From Pseudomonadota bacterium (GTDB taxonomy: Bacteria > Pseudomonadota > Alphaproteobacteria > Ferrovibrionales > Ferrovibrionaceae), in the NCBI GenBank assembly GCA_021793055.1, contig JAJYTL010000177.1, positions 1 through 6,872 on the forward strand: a stretch of DNA of 6,872 nucleotides, given 5' to 3'. The notes beneath the pieces are model-generated. The model saw only the letters and a list, made by a program, of their open reading frames with translations, did no database searches and was not told the DNA's origin. Positions 1-5,208 of the stretch are shown piece by piece. Position 1 is the first letter of the stretch, and each line of letters opens with the position of its first letter. The position numbers were made by a program, and so were the translations under genes.

Positions 1-322
1 GATGGTGGCGATCGCCCGCGCGCTCATGGGCGGGCCGAAGCTTCTTTTGCTCGATGAGCCCTCGACCGGGCTGGCGCCGAAAGTGATCTCGGAACTTTAT
101 GCCTCGCTCGCCTCGCTGCTTGATACCGGGCTCACCGTTCTGGTCGCCGAGCAGAATGCCCGGAGCGCGCTCCGCTTCGCCCGTCACGGCATCGTGTTTG
201 AGGACGGACGCGTTTCGCTCAGCGGCGAGGCCAAGACGCTGGTCGAGGACCCGCGGGTGATATCGGCCTATGTCGGGACGCTTGGCGCCGAAGGCTGGTC
301 CGACGCGCCCGCCGAGGACTGA
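1..322 (+). CDS. livF: Branched-chain amino acid ABC transporter ATP-binding protein, LivF type (3' part)
   Basis: This is the C-terminal part of an ABC ATPase that would sit on the cytoplasmic face of the membrane and power uptake of branched-chain amino acids or related amides. The visible 106 residues begin inside the signature region (MVAIARAL, normally preceded by LSGGQQ/EQQ), so the ATG at position 2 is an internal methionine and the gene starts outside the window. Walker B and the D-loop follow (LLLLDEPSTGLAP, about residues 14-26). Next comes VLVAEQNARSAL (47-58), where the usual switch histidine is replaced by Gln, as is typical of LivF. The ending DPRVISAYVG matches the family's common terminus. 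About 130 N-terminal residues are missing. The stop is only 15 nt from the stop of the convergent DUF2950 gene. Family assignment is firm. The substrate is inferred, because urea or amide (UrtE-like) transporters share these motifs. Confidence 0.9.
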   Translation, partial: MVAIARALMGGPKLLLLDEPSTGLAPKVISELYASLASLLDTGLTVLVAEQNARSALRFARHGIVFEDGRVSLSGEAKTLVEDPRVISAYVGTLGAEGWSDAPAED

Positions 323-337
323 TCGGCCCCCGCCGCC

Positions 338-1333
338 TTAAGGCACGATCTGCCAGCTTTGGTCGGGATCGAAGCTGGTCATCCCGCGGGCGCGGGCGGC
401 GCTGTCGGGTCCGAGGTCCTTCTGATAGACGATGCCGTCCTGGTTGACGATGAAGGTCATGACGCCGGAATCGCCGTATTGGGCGGGGAATGCGACCAGC
501 GCGAAGCCGCCGGTCATGCGCCTGCCCGTGACGTAATTGCGGGCGCCGCCCGGCGCGTTCGTGCCCTGCGCCTTCAGGATCTTGTAGAAATAACCGTGAT
601 AGGGCGCGCCTTTCGCCGTGCCATAGCCCTCGGCGCGCGCGTGCGCCATCAGCGGGCCGAGCGGGCTTTCCGGTTCACTTGCGGCGGAGGGCCAATAGAG
701 TCCGTCGCGCGTACCGGGGCGACTGATGAAGCGTTGCGCGTATTGGTGGCGGCCGAATCCGAGGCGATGCTGATCGGCGTATTCGTTCTCGGCTTCGACG
801 AAGACGCGGCAGACCTCGATCACGTGGCGCTCGTTGCGGCCGATGCGGCGGTCGAGAATTTCCTGCTCGCCCGCGCCGGTGTCGAAGTACCAGCCGCCGG
901 CGTGGCGAATCAGCGGGATCGGGAACGGCCATTGCTGGGGTCCGACGACAAGGGTCGCCCGTGTCTTGCCTTCCTCTTCGATACTATGGTGGAGTGCATA
1001 GGCGGCAACGAAGCGCGTCCGTCCCTTGCGGTCGGCGACAGGATCGCCGGAATCGATCAGCCGGGCGCCGTCGGCGCCGAAGATCGCGAGCAACTTCTGC
1101 CGATCGTTCGCCCGCGTCGCGGCGACCAGGGCCTGCACGGCTTGCAGCGGCGTGGCGAAGCTTTGTTGGCCGGGGGCCGGCGCGGCAACGGGTACGGCGG
1201 CCGCGGCCGCGGGCGGCGGTCCTGCGGGCGCTGTCGGCGCGCATGCGGCGAGACCGATCAGGGCGCTGAGGGCGAGCGCCGCAACGGGAAAGTACAGACC
1301 AATCTTCGCGCGCTGCGCTGGTATGAAGGTCAT
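338..1333 (-). CDS. DUF2950 family lipoprotein
   Basis: This 331-residue protein matches the DUF2950 family, whose biochemical role is unknown to me. The family pattern is clear along its length: SFATPLQAVQALVAA (58-72), SGDPVADR (95-102), WPFPIPL (135-141), RRIGRNE (162-168), YAQRFISRPGTRDGLYWP (198-215), SPLGPL (223-228), PYHGYFYKIL (244-253), and a C-terminal GGFALVAFPAQYG...GVMTFIVNQDG (275-300). The N-terminus has a hydrophobic stretch ending in a lipobox, LAAC, with Cys31, so it should be a lipid-anchored envelope protein. An Ala/Pro-rich linker follows (32-55). I chose the ATG at 1333 because GAGG lies 5 nt upstream and it gives a normal-length signal peptide. An in-frame GTG at 1393 overlaps the upstream stop as GTGA but adds 20 polar residues before the signal. 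It is the second gene of an operon with the DUF3300 gene, a pairing I recall seeing in other proteobacteria. Confidence 0.9.
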   Translation of the reverse strand: MTFIPAQRAKIGLYFPVAALALSALIGLAACAPTAPAGPPPAAAAAVPVAAPAPGQQSFATPLQAVQALVAATRANDRQKLLAIFGADGARLIDSGDPVADRKGRTRFVAAYALHHSIEEEGKTRATLVVGPQQWPFPIPLIRHAGGWYFDTGAGEQEILDRRIGRNERHVIEVCRVFVEAENEYADQHRLGFGRHQYAQRFISRPGTRDGLYWPSAASEPESPLGPLMAHARAEGYGTAKGAPYHGYFYKILKAQGTNAPGGARNYVTGRRMTGGFALVAFPAQYGDSGVMTFIVNQDGIVYQKDLGPDSAARARGMTSFDPDQSWQIVP

Positions 1334-1338
1334 TTCGT

Positions 1339-1342
1339 CCTC
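1339..1342 (-). promoter_or_regulatory. Ribosome binding site of the DUF2950 gene
   Basis: GAGG on the minus strand lies 5 nt before the ATG at 1333. It decides the start of the DUF2950 gene against the upstream GTG at 1393, which overlaps the end of the DUF3300 gene. Confidence 0.6.
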
Positions 1343-1389
1343 GTGACGCCTATCGCGCGGTGGGGAACAGTGGCCCGTGCGTCCCGCGC

Positions 1390-2826
1390 TCACCGGGGTC
1401 GCTCCTCACGCCCGCCCGCGGCTGGCGTTCGCGCCTTGCCGCGATCTGGTGCCGCGTTGCGCGGGGTCGCCCGCTGAGGCATGGTTTGCCGGCTGGCGCG
1501 GCCGCGCGCCGCGTCCTGGCGGACGTTGGTGCCAGGACCGAAGGATTGGAACGCGGGCGATGGGGCGCGTTGCGCTGGCGGTTGGGCCGGCCGTTGGATT
1601 TGCCGTTGCACCGGTTGTTGCGCCGGGCGCTGGATCTGACGCTGAGGCCGAGGTTGGGTCGATGGTTGCGCCGGCCGTTGGATTTGGCGTTGAATCTGCC
1701 GCTGCGCGGGCGCTGGTGCCGGTGTCCGTTGCAATTGACGTGGCGCGGGCGCTGGTGCCGGTGTCCGTTGCAATTGACGTGGCGCGGGCGCTTGGCGTAG
1801 CGGCGCTGGTGCGCTTGGCGTCCGCGCGCTCGGCGTCGGGCGCGGGGGGTAGCCGCGAAGCTCGCGGCGTTCCGGCTGGGCCGGGACCCCGGGCGCGAAG
1901 CGGGCGCGCGTGCGGGCGTCGCGATAGGGCACACCGCGGCGATTATAGGGATCGTGATGCCAGATCGATGTCGCGACCGGCGGACGTCCGACGTTGAGAA
2001 CGTTGAAGCGCCGAATATCGATATCGATCCGCCGGCGATGCCAATCGAAGCTGCTCCACCCCCAAAGCGGCGCGATAATCCCTATGCCGATCTGGAAGCT
2101 GATGCCGGAGATCACCGTGCCGATATAGAACCCCGGCGGCGGCAGGAAGTAATAAGGCGGATAAGCCGGATAGGGCCAGGGACCATAGACGTACCAGGGG
2201 TCGTAGACCGGCACGTAAAGCATGGTCGCGAGCGCCGGCCGGATGACGATGATCGGATCCTCGTAGACGACCACTTGCTGCGGCGTGGAGACCAGGGTGC
2301 CCGCCGCCATGGCGCGCTGGCGCAAGCGCTGGATTGCGTCCATCACGTCCGCCTCCTGCGCCAGGAACGCATTGCCGAGCCGCTCCGTCCAGTCGATGTT
2401 CTTGTCCATCATCCACAGCACTTGCGGGAACGGCACCAGCGCTTTCACGCTCGGCGCCCAAGGCTGCCTTGCCAAGGCGGCTTCGAGCGCGGTGCCCTTG
2501 AGCGCGGCGTTGGCGGGGTCCTGAAGCCAGCGGTCGGCCTGCACGACCTCCAGCGGATAGGTTGCCGACATCAAGATCTGCGCGATCAATGGATCGGGAT
2601 AGAGCGCGATCGGCGAGAGCAATTGATCCAGCTCCTCCGGCCCGTAAAGCGGTGCGGTCTGATAATCCGCCGGCACGTCGGCCGGCTGCGCATGGGCGAT
2701 CGAGGCCGCCATGACCAAGGGTGCGAAGGCCAGTGCCGCGAGAACGACGAGAGCCATCAGGCGGCGCGCCGAGGCGGGAAGGAAAAATATCTTGGCGGCG
2801 ACCCGCCGGATGATATCTGACCTCAC
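1390..2826 (-). CDS. DUF3300 family secreted/envelope protein with Pro/Gln-rich repeat tail
   Basis: This 478-residue protein belongs to the DUF3300 family; its function is not known. Residues 1-46 form a signal peptide: a basic n-region, a hydrophobic core around 24-41, and an AHA cleavage site before Gln47, so it is exported. The conserved domain follows: LLSPIALYPDPLIAQILMSATYPLE (69-93), residues about 125-175, then the aromatic stretch LYVPVYDPWYVYGPWPYP (203-220) and YPPYYFLPPPGFY (222-234), and a short Gly/Ile-rich hydrophobic segment ending in PLWGW (253-257). From about 315 to 425 it is low-complexity, rich in Pro, Gln, Arg and Ala, with tandem repeats. The final part (FQSFGPG and RGRASRQ, 426-446) resembles the family's usual C-terminal motif. 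I chose the GTG at 2826 because a strong purine-rich ribosome binding site precedes it. The ATG at 2757 gives a shorter signal peptide but lacks such a site. Its stop overlaps a possible GTG start of the DUF2950 frame. Confidence 0.88.
   Translation of the reverse strand: MRSDIIRRVAAKIFFLPASARRLMALVVLAALAFAPLVMAASIAHAQPADVPADYQTAPLYGPEELDQLLSPIALYPDPLIAQILMSATYPLEVVQADRWLQDPANAALKGTALEAALARQPWAPSVKALVPFPQVLWMMDKNIDWTERLGNAFLAQEADVMDAIQRLRQRAMAAGTLVSTPQQVVVYEDPIIVIRPALATMLYVPVYDPWYVYGPWPYPAYPPYYFLPPPGFYIGTVISGISFQIGIGIIAPLWGWSSFDWHRRRIDIDIRRFNVLNVGRPPVATSIWHHDPYNRRGVPYRDARTRARFAPGVPAQPERRELRGYPPRPTPSARTPSAPAPLRQAPAPRQLQRTPAPAPAPRQLQRTPAPAPAQRQIQRQIQRPAQPSTQPRPQRQIQRPAQQPVQRQIQRPAQPPAQRAPSPAFQSFGPGTNVRQDAARGRASRQTMPQRATPRNAAPDRGKARTPAAGGREERPR
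1567..1701 (-). repeat. Degenerate Gln/Arg/Pro repeats (RQIQRPAQ units) in the DUF3300 gene
   Basis: This part of the DUF3300 tail (residues about 376-420) contains imperfect reiterations of RQIQRPAQ, ending near 384, 403 and 414, with short variable spacers. At DNA level the matching motif GGCCGTTGGATTTG recurs on the + strand near 1588 and 1673. It is an older, more diverged repeat array next to the perfect 39-bp repeat. It probably encodes a flexible, positively charged, disordered region. Confidence 0.75.
1704..1792 (-). repeat. 39-bp tandem repeat (about 2.3 copies) in the DUF3300 gene
   Basis: A 39-bp unit is repeated without any mismatch: copy 1 at 1711-1749 and copy 2 at 1750-1788. 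Identity extends 7 bp to the left (from 1704) and 4 bp to the right (to 1792). The period is 13 codons, so the reading frame is kept. Each unit encodes PAPRQLQRTPAPA (residues 347-359 and 360-372). Perfect identity, including third positions, points to a recent duplication or homogenisation. Confidence 0.93.
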
Positions 2827-2830
2827 GCGA

Positions 2831-2845
2831 CTTTCCTTTCCTCTT
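2831..2845 (-). promoter_or_regulatory. Ribosome binding site of the DUF3300 gene
   Basis: On the minus strand a purine-rich run, AAGAGGAAAGGAAAG, ends 4 nt before the GTG at 2826. It is the best ribosome binding site near this gene's 5' end and supports a GTG start over the ATG at 2757 and over more distal TTG/GTG codons. Confidence 0.65.
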
Positions 2846-2938
2846 GAGCGAGCGGCCCTCGCGTTCCGCGAAGATGCAAGCGGACGGGCGGGTGCCCTTC
2901 GCCGTTCCGCATCGTGCCCATGCGCGATCAGGACTGAA

Positions 2939-2952
2939 TTGATGCAAATCAA
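2939..2952. promoter_or_regulatory. FNR/FixK/ANR-type operator, TTGATGCAAATCAA
   Basis: The 14-bp sequence TTGAT-GCAA-ATCAA matches the FNR consensus TTGAT-N4-ATCAA at all ten defined positions. The dyad extends one base on each side (A at 2938, T at 2953). Proteins of the CRP/FNR family with this half-site (FNR, ANR, FixK, DNR) respond to low oxygen, nitric oxide or upstream sensors. The dyad centre (2945.5) lies about 72 bp before the flavoprotein ATG and about 119 bp before the DUF3300 GTG, so either gene or both could be controlled. Which protein binds it, and in which direction it acts, cannot be read from the sequence. Confidence 0.82.
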
Positions 2953-3004
2953 TGTCTCTCGCGATAGGCGCTTTTGAATGGATTCCGTTGGTCGAAAGGG
3001 TCGC

Positions 3005-3010
3005 GAGGGG
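3005..3010 (+). promoter_or_regulatory. Ribosome binding site of the split-barrel flavoprotein gene
   Basis: GAGGGG lies 7 nt before the ATG at 3018 and decides that start. The upstream in-frame ATG at 2952 has no such element and overlaps the FNR-type operator. Confidence 0.6.
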
Positions 3011-3017
3011 CGGGGTC

Positions 3018-3464
3018 ATGGACAAGGCGATGAAGGCTTTCGTGCTGAGGCAGATGAAAGCGCACAAGTCGATGACCGTGGCGACGGTGCGGAGCGACGG
3101 CTGGCCACAGGCGACCACGGTGGCTTACGTCAATGACGGACTCAATCTCTATTTCTGCTGCGATGCGGACGGCCAGAAAGCGCGCAACATCGCGGCCTGC
3201 GACAAGGTCTCGGCCGCGATCGATCACGACGAGGAGGATTGGCACAAGCTTCAAGGCCTCTCGCTCGCGGCGCGGGCCAAGGTGGTGAAGGACAAGAGAG
3301 AGATCGGCCGGGTGATGAAGCTCTTCGCGCGGAAGTTTCCCGCGCTGGCCGACATGGAGGTGTCCGAGGCGTCGGGACTGGCGATGGTGAAACTGGTGCC
3401 GAAGGTGATCTCTGCAATCAACTACCGCAAGGGCTTCGGTCACACCGATCTGGTCCGGCCCTAG
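3018..3464 (+). CDS. Pyridoxamine 5'-phosphate oxidase-like split-barrel flavoprotein
   Basis: This 148-residue protein has the layout of small FMN- or F420-type split-barrel proteins of the pyridoxamine 5'-phosphate oxidase-like superfamily. The N-terminal helix (about 3-15) leads into SMTVATVRSDGWPQATTVAYVNDG (18-41), then LNLYFCCDADGQKARNI (42-58), the usual strand-strand-helix pattern with the ligand-contacting K-x-R-N-I segment. KVSAAID (63-69), followed by a predicted helical insert (about 85-110), and LAMVKLVPKVISAINYRKGFG (121-141) complete the barrel. It is too short and too diverged to be PdxH itself, so real PNP oxidase activity is unlikely; related proteins act on haem, nitro compounds or as flavin reductases. 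Starting at 2952 would add 22 residues but would put the start codon in the FNR-type site. It ends 17 nt from the stop of the convergent nitroreductase gene. Confidence 0.85.
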   Translation: MDKAMKAFVLRQMKAHKSMTVATVRSDGWPQATTVAYVNDGLNLYFCCDADGQKARNIAACDKVSAAIDHDEEDWHKLQGLSLAARAKVVKDKREIGRVMKLFARKFPALADMEVSEASGLAMVKLVPKVISAINYRKGFGHTDLVRP

Positions 3465-3481
3465 AGCGGCCGTGGCTGGCC

Positions 3482-4138
3482 TCAGGCGGGATAGCCGACG
3501 CTTTGCGCGAAGGTGACGAATTGGCTCGGCGGCAGGCTGAGGATCTGGCCGAGCTTGCCCGCGTTCAAGGCGCCGCGAAAAACGGTGGCGAGCCCCGCCG
3601 AGGCGGCGAAGAGGTAGACGTTCTGGCCGATGAACGCGGCATCGACCCGGGCATAGAGTTGCCGTTCGGCAGCTGGCGTGTCGTCCATGCGCTCGCCGTC
3701 GGCGACATAGATGAGGTTGAGCGGCGCTTGCGCGACGAAGTCTTGGCTTCCGGTCGCGGCGCGGATATCGCCCGGTCGTTGCGGCAGCAAGCGATGCGCC
3801 TTCGGCTCGTAGCGCCAGACGCCCTCCGCCGTCGCCAAGTGGATTTCGAGCGCGATGAAGTGCCGCCACGACGGCGCGGTACGATCGCCGCTCGCCGGGC
3901 GGTTGATGCCATAGGCGGCCCATAGCAGGTTGGATAGGATTTCGCCCGGCAGGGGCCGGGGCGCGAAGCTCCGGACCGAGCGCCGCTCGGCGATCGCTTG
4001 CATCAACGGCTTGCCGCCGGAGGTCTGCGGCGCCGGCAGGTCGATGATGGGGAGCGCTGCCGCCTGCGCGAGGCCCGGCGCGGCGGCGAGAATGGCGCCC
4101 GAAAGAACGGTGCGATGGGCTTCTCGGCGGGTCATCAT
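3482..4138 (-). CDS. SagB/ThcOx-type nitroreductase-family flavoprotein with Tat-like signal
   Basis: This 218-residue protein belongs to the FMN-dependent nitroreductase fold, in the SagB/ThcOx-like branch. The N-terminus MMTRREAHRTVLSGAILAAA, with an AQA cleavage site near residue 26, looks like a twin-arginine signal (RR at 4-5, weak match after it), which would fit export of a folded FMN protein to the periplasm. Family motifs are ERRSVRSF (51-58, FMN phosphate binding), LLWAAYGINRP (71-81), RTAPS (86-90), EGVWRYEPKAHRL (105-117), QDFVAQAPLNLIYVAD (132-147), FIGQNVYLFAASAGLATVFRG (169-189) and a final LPPSQFVTFAQSVGYP (202-217). The length is normal for an exported member. GAGGG lies 5 nt before the first of two adjacent ATGs. 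It starts 19 nt after the stop of the FAD subunit gene, so it is probably the last gene of the hydroxylase operon. The substrate is unknown; lack of a neighbouring YcaO or peptide gene argues against thiazole/oxazole peptide synthesis here. Confidence 0.88.
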   Translation of the reverse strand: MMTRREAHRTVLSGAILAAAPGLAQAAALPIIDLPAPQTSGGKPLMQAIAERRSVRSFAPRPLPGEILSNLLWAAYGINRPASGDRTAPSWRHFIALEIHLATAEGVWRYEPKAHRLLPQRPGDIRAATGSQDFVAQAPLNLIYVADGERMDDTPAAERQLYARVDAAFIGQNVYLFAASAGLATVFRGALNAGKLGQILSLPPSQFVTFAQSVGYPA

Positions 4139-4143
4139 CGTGT

Positions 4144-4148
4144 CCCTC
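4144..4148 (-). promoter_or_regulatory. Ribosome binding site of the nitroreductase gene
   Basis: GAGGG on the minus strand lies in the 19-nt gap after the FAD subunit gene, 5 nt before the ATG at 4138 and 8 nt before the next ATG at 4135. Both starts are usable. It gives the nitroreductase its own translation signal inside the operon. Confidence 0.55.
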
Positions 4149-4157
4149 GCTATGGTG

Positions 4158-5204
4158 CTAGATAAGCTCGGCGGCCTTCATCAGCGCGCGGCGAACCAGA
4201 GCCTCGAGAAGCGGCATCTTGTAGCCGTTCTCGGCGAGCGGCGTCGCGCCATCGAGCGCCTCGCGCGCGGCCCGCGCCACGACTGCTTCGTCCAGGATCT
4301 TGCCGGCGAGCGCCGCTTCCGCCGCGCGGGCGCGATACGGCACCGGCGCTGCGGCGCCGAGCACGATTGCGACGCGCCGGCAATGACGTTCGGGGGCGAG
4401 ATCGAGCGCGACCGCGACGTCGGCGAGCGGCCAATCGAACGTTTCCTTTTCGCCCTGCTTCAGGTGTACCGAACGGAGCGAGGGCGGCGATGCCGGCAAC
4501 AGGATGGCGGTCACGATCTCGCCGGGCTTGAGATCGTTCTCGCGCCGGATGTCGGTGTCGGGCGAGACAAAGAAACGTTCGAGGCGGATTTCGCGCCGGG
4601 TGCCGGCCTTGTCCATGAGTTCGAGGCGGGCATCCAAGGCGACCAGCGCGGTCGCCGCTGTCGAGGGGTGGACGATGGCGCAAGTATGGTTGTCGAAAAT
4701 CGCGTGATATTGATTCTCGCCGAACAACGCATAACAGCGGCTGCCGCCCTTGCGCAGGCAGTGATAGAAGGCGGCGCGGAAATACCAGCAGTGCGGGCGT
4801 TGCAGCAGATTGCCGCCGAGCGTTGCGACATGGCGGATCTGCGGGCTGGCGGAAACTTGCGCCGCCTCGGCGAGTGCCGTGTAGCGCTGGCGCACCTCGG
4901 CATGGGCCGCGATCTGCTCGAGGGTGGCGAGGGCGCCGATGCGAAGGTCGTGCGTTGCCGTCGCCGCGCCGTCGCCGGTGATGGCGTCGAGCCCCGGGAT
5001 CGCGCAAAGGTTCACCAGCCGCCGCGGCCGCAGCAAATCCTCCTTCATCAGATCGAGAAGGTCGACGCCGCCGGCCTTCAGGATGGCGCTGTCGTCGGAG
5101 AGCGGCGTGCCATCCGGCGCGGTCATCGCCTGCGCCACGGTGGTCGACGCGAGGCCGGCCGCCTCCGCCGCGCTTCTCGCCTCCGTCCATTCGAATGGGT
5201 TCAT
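4158..5204 (-). CDS. FAD-binding subunit of a xanthine dehydrogenase/aldehyde oxidase-family enzyme (YagS/PaoB-like)
   Basis: This 348-residue protein is the medium (FAD) subunit of a molybdenum hydroxylase, which passes electrons from the iron-sulfur centres to FAD and on to an acceptor. The first FAD segment is KAGGVDLLDLMKEDLLRP (43-60); the second is ATLGGNLLQR (127-136). The C-terminal CO dehydrogenase flavoprotein-type domain runs from about 240 (LKQGEKETFDWPLADVAVAL, 248-267). Between 139 and 175 lies a loop with four cysteines (139, 149, 157, 175) and the sequences HCWYFR and GENQYHAIF. This loop is typical of YagS/PaoB-like subunits and is where PaoB carries an additional [4Fe-4S] cluster. 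No signal peptide is seen. It starts 4 nt after the stop of the molybdenum subunit gene with only a weak GGGG upstream, so translational coupling is likely. Family is firm; the substrate of the complex is not determined. Confidence 0.92.
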   Translation of the reverse strand: MNPFEWTEARSAAEAAGLASTTVAQAMTAPDGTPLSDDSAILKAGGVDLLDLMKEDLLRPRRLVNLCAIPGLDAITGDGAATATHDLRIGALATLEQIAAHAEVRQRYTALAEAAQVSASPQIRHVATLGGNLLQRPHCWYFRAAFYHCLRKGGSRCYALFGENQYHAIFDNHTCAIVHPSTAATALVALDARLELMDKAGTRREIRLERFFVSPDTDIRRENDLKPGEIVTAILLPASPPSLRSVHLKQGEKETFDWPLADVAVALDLAPERHCRRVAIVLGAAAPVPYRARAAEAALAGKILDEAVVARAAREALDGATPLAENGYKMPLLEALVRRALMKAAELI

Positions 5205-5208
5205 CGCG

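Larger units (their letters stand above)
2827..3017. promoter_or_regulatory. Divergent promoter region between the DUF3300 and split-barrel flavoprotein genes
   Basis: This 191-bp region separates two genes that point away from each other, so promoters for both must lie here or just inside the 5' ends. It holds an FNR/FixK-type palindrome and a ribosome binding site for each gene. No strong sigma-70 -35/-10 pair is evident. For a class II arrangement (site centred about 41.5 bp before transcription start), the rightward -10 would fall near TTGAAT (2974-2979) and the leftward one near CACGAT (minus strand, 2916-2911). Both are weak matches. No ORF in it looks coding. Confidence 0.7.

Noticed and set aside
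335..344. Perfect 10-bp palindrome GCCTTAAGGC between the convergent livF and DUF2950 genes
   Set aside because: It has no loop, is not followed by a T-run on either strand, and contains the DUF2950 stop codon; not a credible terminator.
1390..1393. GTG at 1393 (GTGA overlap with the DUF3300 stop) as the DUF2950 start
   Set aside because: It would put 20 polar residues before the lipoprotein signal, and a good ribosome binding site serves the ATG at 1333 instead. It remains a minor alternative.
359..1477. 372-residue open frame on the + strand opposite the DUF2950 gene
   Set aside because: The minus strand holds the full DUF2950 pattern, a lipobox and a ribosome binding site. The plus frame has no recognisable motif and runs past the end of the real gene.
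3462..3484. Possible bidirectional terminator between the convergent flavoprotein and nitroreductase genes
   Set aside because: Only a 4-bp GGCC/GGCC stem with a short loop can be drawn and there is no T-run; the spacer is only 17 nt.
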